A DNA stretch of 64,000 bases from the NCBI GenBank assembly GCA_015680685.1, contig MNCI01017754.1, positions 143,320 to 207,319 on the forward strand. The letters are read 5' to 3'. This document shows positions 1 through 9,699 of this stretch, piece by piece. The DNA is from Gnetum montanum. Lineage: Eukaryota; Streptophyta; Gnetopsida; Gnetales; Gnetaceae. How positions within the stretch are numbered: the first letter of the stretch is position 1; each line of letters begins with the position of its first letter. The position numbers and the translations under genes were made by a program. The notes under the pieces were generated by a model that worked only from the letters and a program-made list of their open reading frames with translations, ran no database searches and had not been told where the DNA came from.

Positions 1-143
1 GTGAGCGTCGCCAACTTCCACCCCTCAACTTAAGATCATTAATTGGGAGAATTTGGGTACTTCTTAGAAATTCCAATAGGCGCTCACTATTTCGGATCTC
101 TCCCTTACAACTTAGTCATGGGGGAGATGGCCACCTATGCTAA
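1..143 (+). pseudogene. pol: RE1 integrase C-terminal tail
   Basis: This is the very end of the polyprotein. It aligns with the tails of RE2, RE3 and RE5, which all read approximately ISSFQLSHGGDGHPC followed by a stop. Here the stop is the TAA at 141-143, just after a CCACCTATG stretch. In-frame stops earlier in the tail show it is dead. Position relative to the downstream 15-bp repeat matches the other elements. Only about 45 codons are visible, so identification depends on collinearity rather than on a catalytic motif. Confidence 0.6.
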
Positions 144-159
144 CCATATGGGGCCCTCA

Positions 160-306
160 GTTCTTTTTCAGTTTTTGTTTTACACATTTTTGTTTTACAA
201 ATTTCTTTAACTTTTCTAATTTTTGTTTTACACTTTCTTTAACCTTTTCTATTTTTGTTTTACAACATCGTTATACTTTTTCCATTTTGTGTGTGTGTGT
301 GTGTGT
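160..306 (+). repeat. RE1 post-integrase TTTTTGTTTTACACA array plus (TG)n
   Basis: Several degenerate copies of a 15-bp unit, TTTTTGTTTTACACA, follow the integrase stop and lead into a TG run at 288-306. The same two-part arrangement sits at the same place in RE3 (reverse strand, about 8120-8312) and, more decayed, in RE2, RE4 and RE5. It reads as hydrophobic peptide in all three frames, but lies beyond the integrase stop, so it is treated as noncoding. Confidence 0.7.
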
Positions 307-1475
307 CATCCACCATGTAAGTTCATCACCCAATAAGTGTTCGGGCCGATGGGATGAACTGTTTTTCATTAATTGCTAATGTTTGGTTTTTACCTTTAAG
401 TTATCATGTTGATACTAAGGTATGTCTCTTTTGATATGGCAGGCAATGAGATCACTTCATCCATCCATTCATCAAAGTCTATGGTTTCCCTTGGCTTGGA
501 AATGTACAGTTCCCTTCCAATAAGAACTTTAACTAACCAGTGACTAGGCATTTCTCAAACTAAGGAAGGACTTAAGGATTGCAAAGGGTGTGACTTCAAG
601 GGAACTTGGTGCTCTTGTGTTGGTCATTCACTTGGGCACTTGGTTGTTTTCTTCTTGAGTTTTCTTACCGTTCCGATGTGACCCAATAATTGGAATCTGA
701 GATAATAAAAATAAGAAGTCTTTGCATGGTGTGGTCCCCACGCATAAAAACACAAAACACAAAAAAAAAAGAAAAAAAAAGCCAAAGTGAGGATTCAAGC
801 ACATCCCTTAGACGAAATAAAATTTGGGCTACAAGCACTGGTTATGGAACCAAAGTGTTCCCTCTAACTAAGGCCCTTCTCGCTTCCCATTGCCTCCTTG
901 TTTCGTCAGAATGGTGGTGGCTCTTTGAAGATGCATCCTTGTCATCCACGTGGATGGTTTAACCAAGTGCATTGATGTGAAGTCACTGGAAGTGGTTGGT
1001 TTGAGCCCGAAGTTGGAATGAGATTTTCCAAGTCACATTAATCATCAAACACACAAGGGGTTGTACACCACCTTGTCCTTGGGATTCCATTCCATCCTCT
1101 TCTTTCCATCCTTCTCTCCATTGTTCACCTCATTGCCGGTTATATAATTAGTGTATATATTTTGGTTGATGCATTGTTTTCTTCTTGGTAAATTCTAGCG
1201 GTTAAGACTTTAACTCTTGTTCCAAAGGAAATTCCCAGCGCCTACGGACTCTTTGAATGTGCGATTGTTAGGGCATTAAGGGCATGAGCCTACTTTGGGG
1301 AGGACCCACTAACATTCCTATTTGGAGCATTAGTTAACTTCTTTTTCTTAACATTTTGCAATTAATTATTATCCTGTTCATTTGCATCTTAACATCCACT
1401 TAACTGATGTATTAGTTGTCCCTTTTTACCTATCTTTCTTACTCCTTTTCTTTCTCCATTCTAACACTACCGGAG
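307..1475 (+). other. RE1 3' noncoding region
   Basis: No credible gene. The stretch is collinear with the 3' regions of the other gypsy elements. A block at 1282-1311 (GCATGAGCCTACT then TTGGGGAGGACCC) is conserved in all five elements in which this region is visible and contains a short polypurine core. Small ORFs here have no counterpart in the same frame in the sister elements. Confidence 0.6.
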
Positions 1476-1708
1476 GTTCACGATTAGTCTTGGGGGTACG
1501 GGGCCTGATTTTTCAATTTTTCTCCTAAGCCCCGACTTTTTTTCGTTTCTCTTCCTAACTCCTACACCTTTGGTAGTCATCACCTACATATTCCCAGGTC
1601 CATATCAGCCATACCATAACCTAGCCAATGAACCTACACTAAAGCAAGGTATTAATTACTTAATGATTCAATTAACCTTGCTAATATATGATTGTGTTGT
1701 GTGTGCAG
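1476..1708 (+). other. RE1 probable leader intron before the 3' ORF
   Basis: A candidate donor GAG|GTTCAC at 1476 and a good acceptor TGTGTGCAG ending at 1708 bracket 233 bp directly before an ATG. RE3 has the same acceptor. RE4 and RE5 have better donors (GAG|GTAAGC and GAG|GTATGC), and their acceptor positions read AA instead of AG. The intron is inferred from site positions only. Confidence 0.4.
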
Positions 1709-1795
1709 ATGGCAATCATACACCAACGGAATGGATCTGGAGCAAACACTTGGAGTGGAGCAGCCCTGAAGCAGCTATGCAAGGAGCAAGATTGA
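1709..1795 (+). pseudogene. RE1 short 3' ORF after splice-acceptor (ORFX position)
   Basis: ATG at 1709 begins MAIIHQRNGSGANTW and stops after 28 codons at 1793-1795. RE3 has a homologous stretch in the same place that stays readable somewhat longer (KQLCKEQDQWRAYRW-like), so this stop is probably secondary. It occupies the slot where RE4 and RE5 carry the much larger ORFX and also starts MA-, but I see no other similarity to ORFX. Beyond it, 1796-2080 is pyrimidine-rich with no gene. Function unknown. Confidence 0.35.
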
Positions 1796-2080
1796 TGATG
1801 CGCTTACAGATGGACAATGGAAGGTGCAATCTAGGCATTGGTAGCAGCAAGACCCTTCTCTCTTCTTCTATTCTATTCTCTCTTCTCTTTTCTCTCAGTT
1901 GCCAACTGTGGCCTAATGTCATTGTAATAAGGTGTTCACCTTTGTTGTCATGAACACCAGTTTTGTCAAGTCTTGTAATAATGAACTATTCACATGTCAT
2001 TCCATTAGTTCCATTCCCCTCAATAATCCCATACCTACATGATATTATTGTAAGAAACTCGAGGACGAGTTTTCATTCAG

Positions 2081-2091
2081 TCATGGGGGTA
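2081..2091 (+). promoter_or_regulatory. RE1 polypurine tract
   Basis: TCATGGGGGTA directly precedes the LTR start TGATGAG at 2092. The same tract precedes the 3' LTRs of RE3 and RE5, and a decayed version that of RE4, so it is the likely plus-strand primer. Confidence 0.75.
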
Positions 2092-3018
2092 TGATGAGAC
2101 GCAAATTGCACAGGCTGCGATATTGCATACACGATATCGCGTCAGACGCGATATCGCGGTCTGCCACCAAATCTATAAATAAGAGGCGGCACTCCCCTCA
2201 TTTGTCATCCTAGGCGTAAAGTAGCAAAGCTCTAGTGGATTGGTCACCCCAGAGATAGAATATTTTCCATGTGTTCGCAGTAGGAGTCCCCCAAGTGAAC
2301 GGTTCTTTATTCAAGCAGCTTTGTAGCTGAACGCAAGTTGTGTACGGCAATAAAGACGAGCTTTTTGGATAAAACTTGTAGTGCATGGATAGGTTTAATT
2401 AATGTTATTTACTGCTTTCCTAGTAACGCGGCATGAGTACGACTTGGTTACGAGCGTTGACGAACGTGTACGGCTAGCCAAGGAATCGGCTACTCATCGC
2501 GAAAAGATTCTCTCACCCTTTCCTCCTAGAACATGGGACAAGTACAACTTGATTACGAGCATCTACGGATGTGTACAGCTAGTTAAGGAATTGGCTTCTT
2601 GTTACACTTAGGTTAGTTAAGTGGCTCAGTATGACCGCTTCGAGCACGTGCGTTATGTGTGGTGATCCCAGTAACGATTAGTGTTTGGTAGCCACAGTTG
2701 CATAGTTTAGGGTGTGTACGGCAAGTGGGAACGGATGATGACGCTAGGACTTAGTGCTGTAGTTAGAATTAGTTTTAGTCTCTCAACCCTTCACCTTTTA
2801 GCATAGGAGATAAACCGTAAAATACCAAAAAAATCATATACCTTGGACTTACTTAACCATACACCGTGACAATAACAAGCAAGTCTGGGAAGACAACGAA
2901 TGATTAACCCCAAGTGTTTCTTGTGGCGTTTAGGCATTTAGTCTACGGAGTTCAACTGGATCATGTGTGCTACGCTTGTTTCATATGGTTGAGTGTAGGG
3001 GTACCTCGCCACTCATCA
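2092..3018 (+). repeat. RE1 3' LTR
   Basis: Ends are TGATGAGACG and CCACTCATCA. U3 contains CGATATCGCG-type palindromes (about 2116-2158), then a TATA box (CTATAAATAA, about 2173-2182). Further on are an AATAAA (2349-2354) and the U5 block shared with every gypsy LTR in the window. It is about 105-125 bp longer than the RE3 LTRs (800 and 823 bp), largely because of a 105-bp tandem duplication. Confidence 0.9.
2431..2605 (+). repeat. 105-bp tandem duplication inside RE1 LTR
   Basis: GAGTACGACTTGGTTACGAG near 2435 recurs 105 bp later in slightly diverged form (AGTACAACTTGATTACGAG near 2541), followed by matching GTGTACGGCTAG / GTGTACAGCTAG. The RE3 LTRs have unrelated A/T-rich sequence at this place. 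The duplication creates a 69-codon open frame with no known homologue. Confidence 0.65.
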
Positions 3019-4363
3019 GTGCATGAAAGATTCTGATTATAAAAATGCTTAAGGATAAGGTGCTTAATGAACCCAACCAAGAGATATGCAAGTGGATCCT
3101 CCCCATAGCAAGCACATGCCTTGTTTGCCTTTGCATAATCTCAACCCAAGGACTCCATGGGTCCCATAGGCAATTAATTATTGATGTAAGTCAAGGACCA
3201 AAACCCAAAAGATTCTACCAAATAATTCAAGTACGTTAGAAAAAGACACCAAATAAGAACATGGACATGGACAATGAGGTGAGTTATGGGCAACATGGAT
3301 GGATGGTGGAGAATGTAGAATGAATTTTTTAATTAAGGTCATAAGAAGTCCCTTGTGGATCTATGTTTACATGACCTGAGGAGATCCATCCTTAGTCCAG
3401 ACCAAAATCAACCGCTTTCAGTAACTTTGCACTGCCTCTCCAAGATCGATCCATCCCCTTGAGACATAAGAGTACTCCCACAAAATAGCCATCATTCCTT
3501 AAGAAGAAGAAAAAATAAGCAAGAAGTGAGAGAGGACCTTAGTTAGAGGGGATCTTTAGGCATGGGTAACATGTCTTTCTAGTCCCATAACTAGTGCTCG
3601 TAGTCCTTTTATTTGTCTAAGGGGTGTGCTTTAAATTTTTACTATTTTTTCTCTTTTCTTCTTCTTTTTTCTTATTTCTTTTCTTTTCTTAATTTTTTTT
3701 ATTTTTTCATATGGGAATCACACCATGCAAAAACTTATTTAACTTCTTGTTTATGGTCAACATGGAATAGTAAGAAGTCCATGAAAACACTCATGCACCC
3801 AAGTAAGTAGAAGAGTACAAAGAGTATTGAGTCCCCTTAAAGTCACACCGTGTGCAAACCTTTGAATCCTTCCTAATTCTGGAAACCACCAAGGTCACAA
3901 AATCATTAAAATTTTATTTAATGGAAAGGACCTCAAACTTCCAAAACAAGGAAAACCATAGAGTTTGCAGATGGGTGGATGATGTGGACTCATGGCCTAT
4001 TCCATGAATAAGAAACCATGTCTTAGCCATCATTACCAAAATTCAAAAATAGAAATCACACATTAGCAAACAAAACATTAAGCGTAAACCACCATTAGCA
4101 ACAACTACAACACCACTATGTCCTATCGGAACAAAGCATGTTTATGAATAAAAATTAGAAAATCACACTAAAATAAAGTAAAAATATATAAGAAAGTGTA
4201 AAATATTTAAGAAAAATTTAAATATACTAATGATGTGTAAAACAAAAAAAAATGGTGTAAAATAGAAAAAATTTTTAAAATAAAAAAGGTTTAAAATAAA
4301 CAATTTGCAAAAATAAAAATGTGTAAAATAAAAAATAGAAAAATTGAGGAGCCACGTATATGA
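3019..4363 (-). other. RE2 3' noncoding region
   Basis: Antisense counterpart of the RE1 307-1475 and RE3 6771-8333 regions. The conserved purine block is at 3091-3120 (reverse), and decayed copies of the 15-bp TGTGTAAAACAAAAA unit lie at about 4190-4345. No gene seen. RE1 begins where the block and its following sequence should lead into the ORFX leader, so whether RE2 carried ORFX cannot be told. Confidence 0.65.
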
Positions 4364-5578
4364 TTAGCATGGATGGCCATCTCCCCCATGACTGAGTTGG
4401 AATGAGGAGATTCAAAAAATTAAGTGAGGCTGTTCAACCATTGAGGTATTCATTAAATTGGCTTGCTCAGGCTCGTGGAAAGGCTTTACCTATTAGATGT
4501 TGACCAACTACTTCTTGTTCAGGCTCTTAGGTTTGTAGATCAACATGGCCCTAGAAGGAAAGGTTTCATAAATGATGTAAGGCCCTTCCCACAATGTTTG
4601 GAACTTAGTTCATTGAGGTACATGCGTGGGGTTATAGTAGAGAACCTTATCTCTTGATTGAAATGTCTTTTTCCATATTCTAAGGTCATGGTACATTTTA
4701 TTGAATGCCTTCTCCACTTCATTCAAGGATAGGGCCACTAATTGATTTTCATCTAGCACATTTAGGTTAATCAGTTTTTCTTTTTGTGCTAGGCTAAGGT
4801 CTGGGTTCAAGTCATAGGCTATTGAGAGTGTATGAAGCCTGAATAGAATTGGGAGTGTTGGAAGTTTTCTGTACACTGACTCATAGGAAGAGTAGCCTAT
4901 AGGAAGTTTCCATGTTGAGCAGTATGCTTAGAGGGCATCATTTAATTTTGTGCTCAAGTCTCTCCTATATTTGCTAATAGTTCTCATTAGGATCTTCATG
5001 TAACTTTTGCTTGATCGTTGGCTTTCGGGTGGTAAGGTGTTATTAATTTATGTTCAACCCCTAAGATTTACATAATCTTGTGAAAAGTAGCACCTATAAA
5101 ATGGGTTCCATTATTAGAAATTAGTGCATGTGGCACCCCAAACCTATTCATAGCATTTTGTTGTACAAACCATGTAGCAGTGGATGATGTATAGTCAGTG
5201 ACAACTGCTACTTCTATTCATTTTATGTAGTAATCAATGGCGATGATTATATATGCCTTTCCATTTAACATGGATGTGATGGGACCCATGAAGATGATGT
5301 TCCATATGTCAAAGGGTTCTAGAGGTTGAATCCACTATTGAGGATCCTTCATTTGTGCAGTAATCCCACCATCTTATTGACAATGTTTGTAGGATTGAAT
5401 AAGCTAGTGAGCATCCCTGAAGATTATGGACCAATAGTATTCTACCATTAGGAGTTTTATGGCTATGCATCTCCTTACATAGTGGCCTTAACAAGGGCCT
5501 TCGTGAGAATCTTAGAGAATGAACATTTGATCAACATTAGGTACACACCAACGAACTAGGCCATCATTGCACACCTTG
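4364..5578 (-). pseudogene. pol: RE2 integrase, core and C-terminal half
   Basis: Continues the integrase broken by RE3. The first readable part, VCNDGLVRWC, follows directly on HLYK from the other side of RE3. Downstream are the catalytic-core markers IDFMGPI and ISNNGTHF (the usual S-D-N/R at the second Asp reads S-N-N), then the C-terminal segment with SLNEVEKAFNKMYHD and WEGPYIIYETFPSR (4610-4876 is open for 88 codons). The terminal stop is at 4364-4366. Several in-frame TAG/TGA and frame changes make it inactive. Confidence 0.8.
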
Positions 5579-6401
5579 TAATGAGTGGTGAGGTACCCCT
5601 ACACTCAACCATACGAATACAAGCGTTACATGCGTGATTCGGTCGAACTCTGTAGACTAAGTGCCTACACGCCTTATGGAACACTTAAGGTTAATTATTC
5701 ATTGTCTTCCAAGACTTGTATTTATCACAGTGTATGGTTAAGTAAGTTTGAGGTATGTGATTTTTATAGATTTTCTATTTTATCTCCTATGCTGATGAGA
5801 TGAAGGGTGAAGAGACTAATTAACTAACTTTAACTAACTAACTACATCTTAATTAACCTAGCATCAGTATCCGTTCCCACTTACTGTTCACACCCTGAAC
5901 CAATGCAACCTTGGTTACCAAACGCTAGTCATTGCTGGGATCACCAAGCGTAACGCACGTGCTCGAAGAGGTCATACTGTGCACTTAACTAGGAGAGAAG
6001 GGTTGAGAAAGATTTAATCAACTAATGAAGCATTTAAATGATAAACAATAAATAACAATAAATAAAATCCTATTTAGCCTATTCCATGCACTGCAAGGTT
6101 TATCCAAGAAGTTTGTCTTTATTTTCATATACAAACTTGTGTTCAGGTACAATATTTGCTCGAATAAAGATTTGTTCACTTTGGAGTTCCTACTGCGGGC
6201 ACATGGAAAATATTCTATCTCTGGAGAGGTAAAATTGCCAGAGTTTCGCTAAGGATCTAGATCTAGATGAGAAAACAAGTGAGAGCTGCCTCTTATTTAT
6301 AGACTTGGCAGCGCACCACGATATCACGTACGCGATATCGCAAGGGATGCGATATCGCGGCGGACGCGATCTCGCAACTCATGCGATATTGTGTCCCATC
6401 A
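5579..6401 (-). repeat. RE3 3' LTR
   Basis: On the plus strand it starts TAATGAGTGG (first G of the usual TGATGAG changed) and ends TCCCATCA. In element sense: U3 with five CGATATCGC-like palindromic motifs (about 6318-6390), TATA box near 6292-6302, TTTATT/AATAAA signal, and the shared U5 repeat block. It matches the 5' LTR over its length with many point differences, so insertion is old. Confidence 0.9.
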
Positions 6402-6412
6402 TACCCCCATGA
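6402..6412 (-). promoter_or_regulatory. RE3 polypurine tract
   Basis: TACCCCCATGA on the plus strand is the complement of TCATGGGGGTA and abuts the LTR U3 end, as in RE1. Confidence 0.75.
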
Positions 6413-6629
6413 CTGAATAAAAACTCATCCTCAAGTTCCTTACAAAACATTGGAAAGGTATGGGATTATTGACTCAAAATGGAACTAATGGGATGGCATG
6501 TGAATGGATCATCATTACAAGACAAGACAAAACTGGTATTCATGACAACAAGAGTGAACACTTTATTACATGTGACATCAGGCCTTATTTGGTAGATGAG
6601 AAAGAGAGAGAGAGAGAGAAAGAAGTTTT
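6413..6629 (-). other. RE3 sequence between short ORF and polypurine tract
   Basis: No gene seen. It includes a GAGAGAGA microsatellite (about 6600-6622) where RE1 has a CT-rich tract. Otherwise it is collinear with RE1 1860-2080. Confidence 0.5.
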
Positions 6630-6769
6630 GCTGCTACCAATGCCAAGATTGTGCCTTTTGTTGTCCATCTGTAAGCGCGCCATTGATCTTGCTCCTTGCA
6701 TAGTTGCTTCAGCACTGGTCTATTCCAAGTGTTCCCTCCAGATCCAATCCATTATTGCATGATTGCCAT
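6630..6769 (-). pseudogene. RE3 short 3' ORF (ORFX position)
   Basis: On the minus strand an ATG at 6769-6767 follows a splice-acceptor-like CGTGTGCAG, exactly as in RE1. A stop follows after five codons, but the frame beyond reads a peptide similar to that of RE1 (LKQLCKEQDQWRAYRW, then ILALVAAK), suggesting an ancestral small protein of at least 45 residues. Not recognised. The leader intron would extend to about 6975, where the donor reads AAG|GTTCAC. Confidence 0.35.
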
Positions 6770-8333
6770 CTGCACACGCAACACAGTCTTTATATTAGCA
6801 AGGGTAAATGAATCATAATGCAGTTGATACCTTGCTTTAGTGAAAGGTCCATTGGCTAGGTTGTGGTATGGCTGATTATGGGTCTGGAGATATAATATTG
6901 ATGAATACCGAAGGTGTAGGGGTTAGGAGAAAATCAAAAGAATTGGGCCCTGTACCCTCATGACTAAGAGTGAACCTTCAATAGCGATAAAATGGAGAAA
7001 GAAAAAGAACAAGGAAGATGGAGAAAAAGAGACAACTATAACGTCGATGAAATGAATGTCAAGATGGAAATGAACAAAATAAAATTAATTGCAAAATGTT
7101 AAGGGAAAGAATTTAGTGGATGCATCAAATAGGAATGTCAGTGGGTCCTCCCCAAAGCAGGCTCATGCCCTTAATGCTCTGACAAACCCACATTCAAAGA
7201 GTCTATAGGCTCTAGGAATGTCATTTGGAACAAGAGTTAAAGTCTTAATCACAATAATTTACCGAAAAGAAAACAATGCGTCAACCAAAATATACACTAA
7301 TGATACAACCGACAATGAGGTGAACAATGGAGAGAAGGATGGGGAAAAGAGAATGAAATGGAATCCCAAGGACAAGGTGGTGTATAGCCCCTTGTTTATT
7401 TCATGGTTAATGTGACTTAGGAAATCCCATTCTAAGTCTGGCCTCAAAAAAATCACATCCAGTGACTTCGCATTAATGCATTCTGTTAATCCATCCCCTT
7501 GAAGTAACAAGAATGCCTTCACCCAAGAGCCACCACCATTCCAACAAAACAAGGAGGAGAGAATCTGAAGCCAGAAGGGCCTTAGTTAGAGGGAACATTT
7601 TTATTTTAGTTCCATAACCAGTCCTTGTAGCCCAAATGGTTATTTCATCTAAGGGATGTGCTTTGAATTCTCACAATGTTTTTTTTTATTTATTGTACAC
7701 CATGCAAAGACTTTTGTTATTTTTATTTGCTCAGCTTCCTGATAGTTGGGTAACATCGAAATGGTAATAAAACTTAATAAGAAAACATCCAAGCACCCAA
7801 GAGAATGGCCAACGCAAATACATCAAGTTCCCTTGAAGTCACACCCTTTTCAATCCTTGAGTCATTTCTTAGTTTGAGAAATACCTAGTCACCGATTCGT
7901 TGATGGTTCTTATTAGGAAGGGACTGTACATTTCCAAGCCAAGAGAGACCATAGAAATTGGTGGATGTATGGATGAAGTGAACTCATTTCTTGCCATATC
8001 AAAAGAACCATACCTAAGTATCAACATCATAACTTAAAGGTAAAAACCAAACATTAGCAATCAATAGGAAAATAGTTCATACCATCATGAAGAACACTTA
8101 TTAGGTGACAAACTCACAACATGGATAACACACACACAAACACACACAAAAAATGAAAAAGTATAACGATGTTGTAAAACAAAAACAAGAAAAGTTAAAA
8201 TATTTTGTAAAACAAAAATGTGCAAAACAAAATGTGTAAAAAAAAACGTGTAAACCAAAAATATGTAAAACAAAAATGTGTAAAACAAAAACGTGTAAAA
8301 TAAAACTTAAAAAGAACTGAGGGCCCCAAATGA
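6770..8333 (-). other. RE3 3' noncoding region
   Basis: From right to left it holds the integrase stop (8334-8336 area), a long array of 15-bp units (TGTGTAAAACAAAAA on the plus strand, 8155-8312), an AC microsatellite (8128-8148), the conserved purine block (reverse of 7141-7170) and the leader intron. No gene is supported. Hydrophobic ORFs over the array exist only because the repeat is open in all frames. Confidence 0.65.
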
Positions 8334-8525
8334 TTAACATAGGTGGCCATATCCCCCATGACTAAATGGAAAGGGAGAGATCCAAAATAATAAATGCTTG
8401 TTTGAATTTCTTAAAAGTGTTTAACTTCTCCCAATTGATGTTTTTAGGTTAAGGAGTGAAAGTTGGCGGTGCTCATACTTCAATGTATCTATGCCTTCAT
8501 TGTTGGCATGAGTTATTCCTCCAGT

Positions 8526-9345
8526 TCATTCCATGCATGTTGGTAGGTTGCTCTTTCGATTAGCTATCAACCACGGGGTGTCCATTTGTTGTATGGTTGC
8601 TATATACAGGCATCTTTGTCTCAAAGTTTCTAGGGCAGACCTGTTGCATGCAGGAGATGCTGTGCATTCCTTCATGTTATCACCCAATGAATCACTGTAT
8701 GTGATGCATGGAACTTTCTTCTTCTCAATCTTTCCATAAATGTTTACCTTAGATATATCCAAGGAAATATCACAGATCCCTTGGCACGCATCTACTGTAC
8801 ACAGCCATGCCCTTCTCATTATAATTGGGAAGCCCCCGTTGTTACTGTTGACTTCTATCACCAGGAAATCAATTGGGTATGATCAACCACACACAGTGGT
8901 AATGATGTCCTCCACCAATCCCAAGGGAATGGTGATGGACTAGTCAGCCAGCTCAAGTTGAATATTTCTCTTCTTGAGTTGGGGTAGGTTCCAGGCTTGA
9001 TACATTTCTCGTGAGATTAAGTTAACTCTAGAACCTGAGTCAAGAAGAGCCTTATGTGGTTCATTCACAGTGACCTATAGATAGATTAAGGGACTTCTAA
9101 GGTTAAATAGTTTCTTGGGAAGGTGGCCTACCTTGATCCAGTCGGTTATGGTATGTGTTAACATAACCGTATGCGTTAAGCTTTGGTATTGGTTTGAAGG
9201 GAGCTCTGAAGCCTTATGTGTTGGAGGAGCATACACAAACTCAACTGCTTGTGGTTGTGAGAGCTTGTCTGGGATTTTGGTTTTGAAGAAAGGTCTTCTC
9301 TTCTTGCGATTGTCAGAACTAGCAGTAGGTTGAAGGTTCACAACT
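8526..9345 (-). pseudogene. pol: RE3 aspartic protease region
   Basis: Minus-strand reading gives the linker THTITDWIKVGHLPKK, then an aspartic protease with catalytic ALLDSGSRVNLIS intact, followed by WNLPQLKKRNIQLEL and the flap-side IIMRRAWLCTVD. It continues through CITYSD to about CMEWNELEE, where similarity to the other elements stops. Downstream (8475 leftwards) the sequence is integrase-tail and 3' region. The RT-RNase H-integrase deletion junction therefore lies between about 8530 and 8475. A few stops (e.g. after SPLIYL and in the LELAD stretch) inactivate the frame. Confidence 0.8.
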
Positions 9346-9699
9346 CTCGTAGCGTTACATTGTTATGGTTGAGTGGGGAGTTCCCCTTGCATTGTTGGAG
9401 CAGGAGGTATTGGAACTAATGGTGTGAGAGAGGTGGATAGATTTGGAGGATGGTATGGATGTGGAGCATCTCCTGGAGGAGAATGAGTCCTTCTAAAATA
9501 CTCCTGAACTTGGTAGTAATGTTGTGGAGTTGTGTGATCCATGGAGTCACTTGGAGAAACTGGATGCTACACATAATAGCCATAAGGATCGGGTTGCCAG
9601 TAAGGGTATTGTTGCCTAGGTGGTGGCATTCCCCATGACTGTGGGTATTGCCACTGCTGATGTTGCCCAATGGGTTGTGGCAGAGTTCCACTTGGATAG

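Larger units (their letters stand above)
1..3018 (+). mobile_element. RE1: Ty3/gypsy (Athila/Tat-like) LTR retrotransposon, 3' part
   Basis: The element enters from the left edge in the last codons of integrase. It continues through a 3' region with a 15-bp repeat array, a TG microsatellite and a short spliced-looking ORF, and ends in a polypurine tract and a 927-bp LTR (2092-3018) with TGATGAG...CTCATCA ends. The parts are collinear with RE3 on the opposite strand. It lies in the 3' region of RE2, because RE2 3' sequence on the minus strand starts directly at 3019. The right flank GTGCA is the expected half of its target duplication; the left half is outside the window. Confidence 0.88.

Noticed and set aside
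2402-2611. 69-codon ORF inside the RE1 LTR
   Set aside because: It is produced by the 105-bp duplication (a multiple of three), has no homologue I recognise, and is absent from other LTRs.
8085-8340. Very hydrophobic ORFs (FLFYT/FCFTH repeats) that could be an env-like membrane protein
   Set aside because: They arise from a 15-bp repeat open in all frames, lie after the integrase stop, and have no fixed frame in the sister elements.
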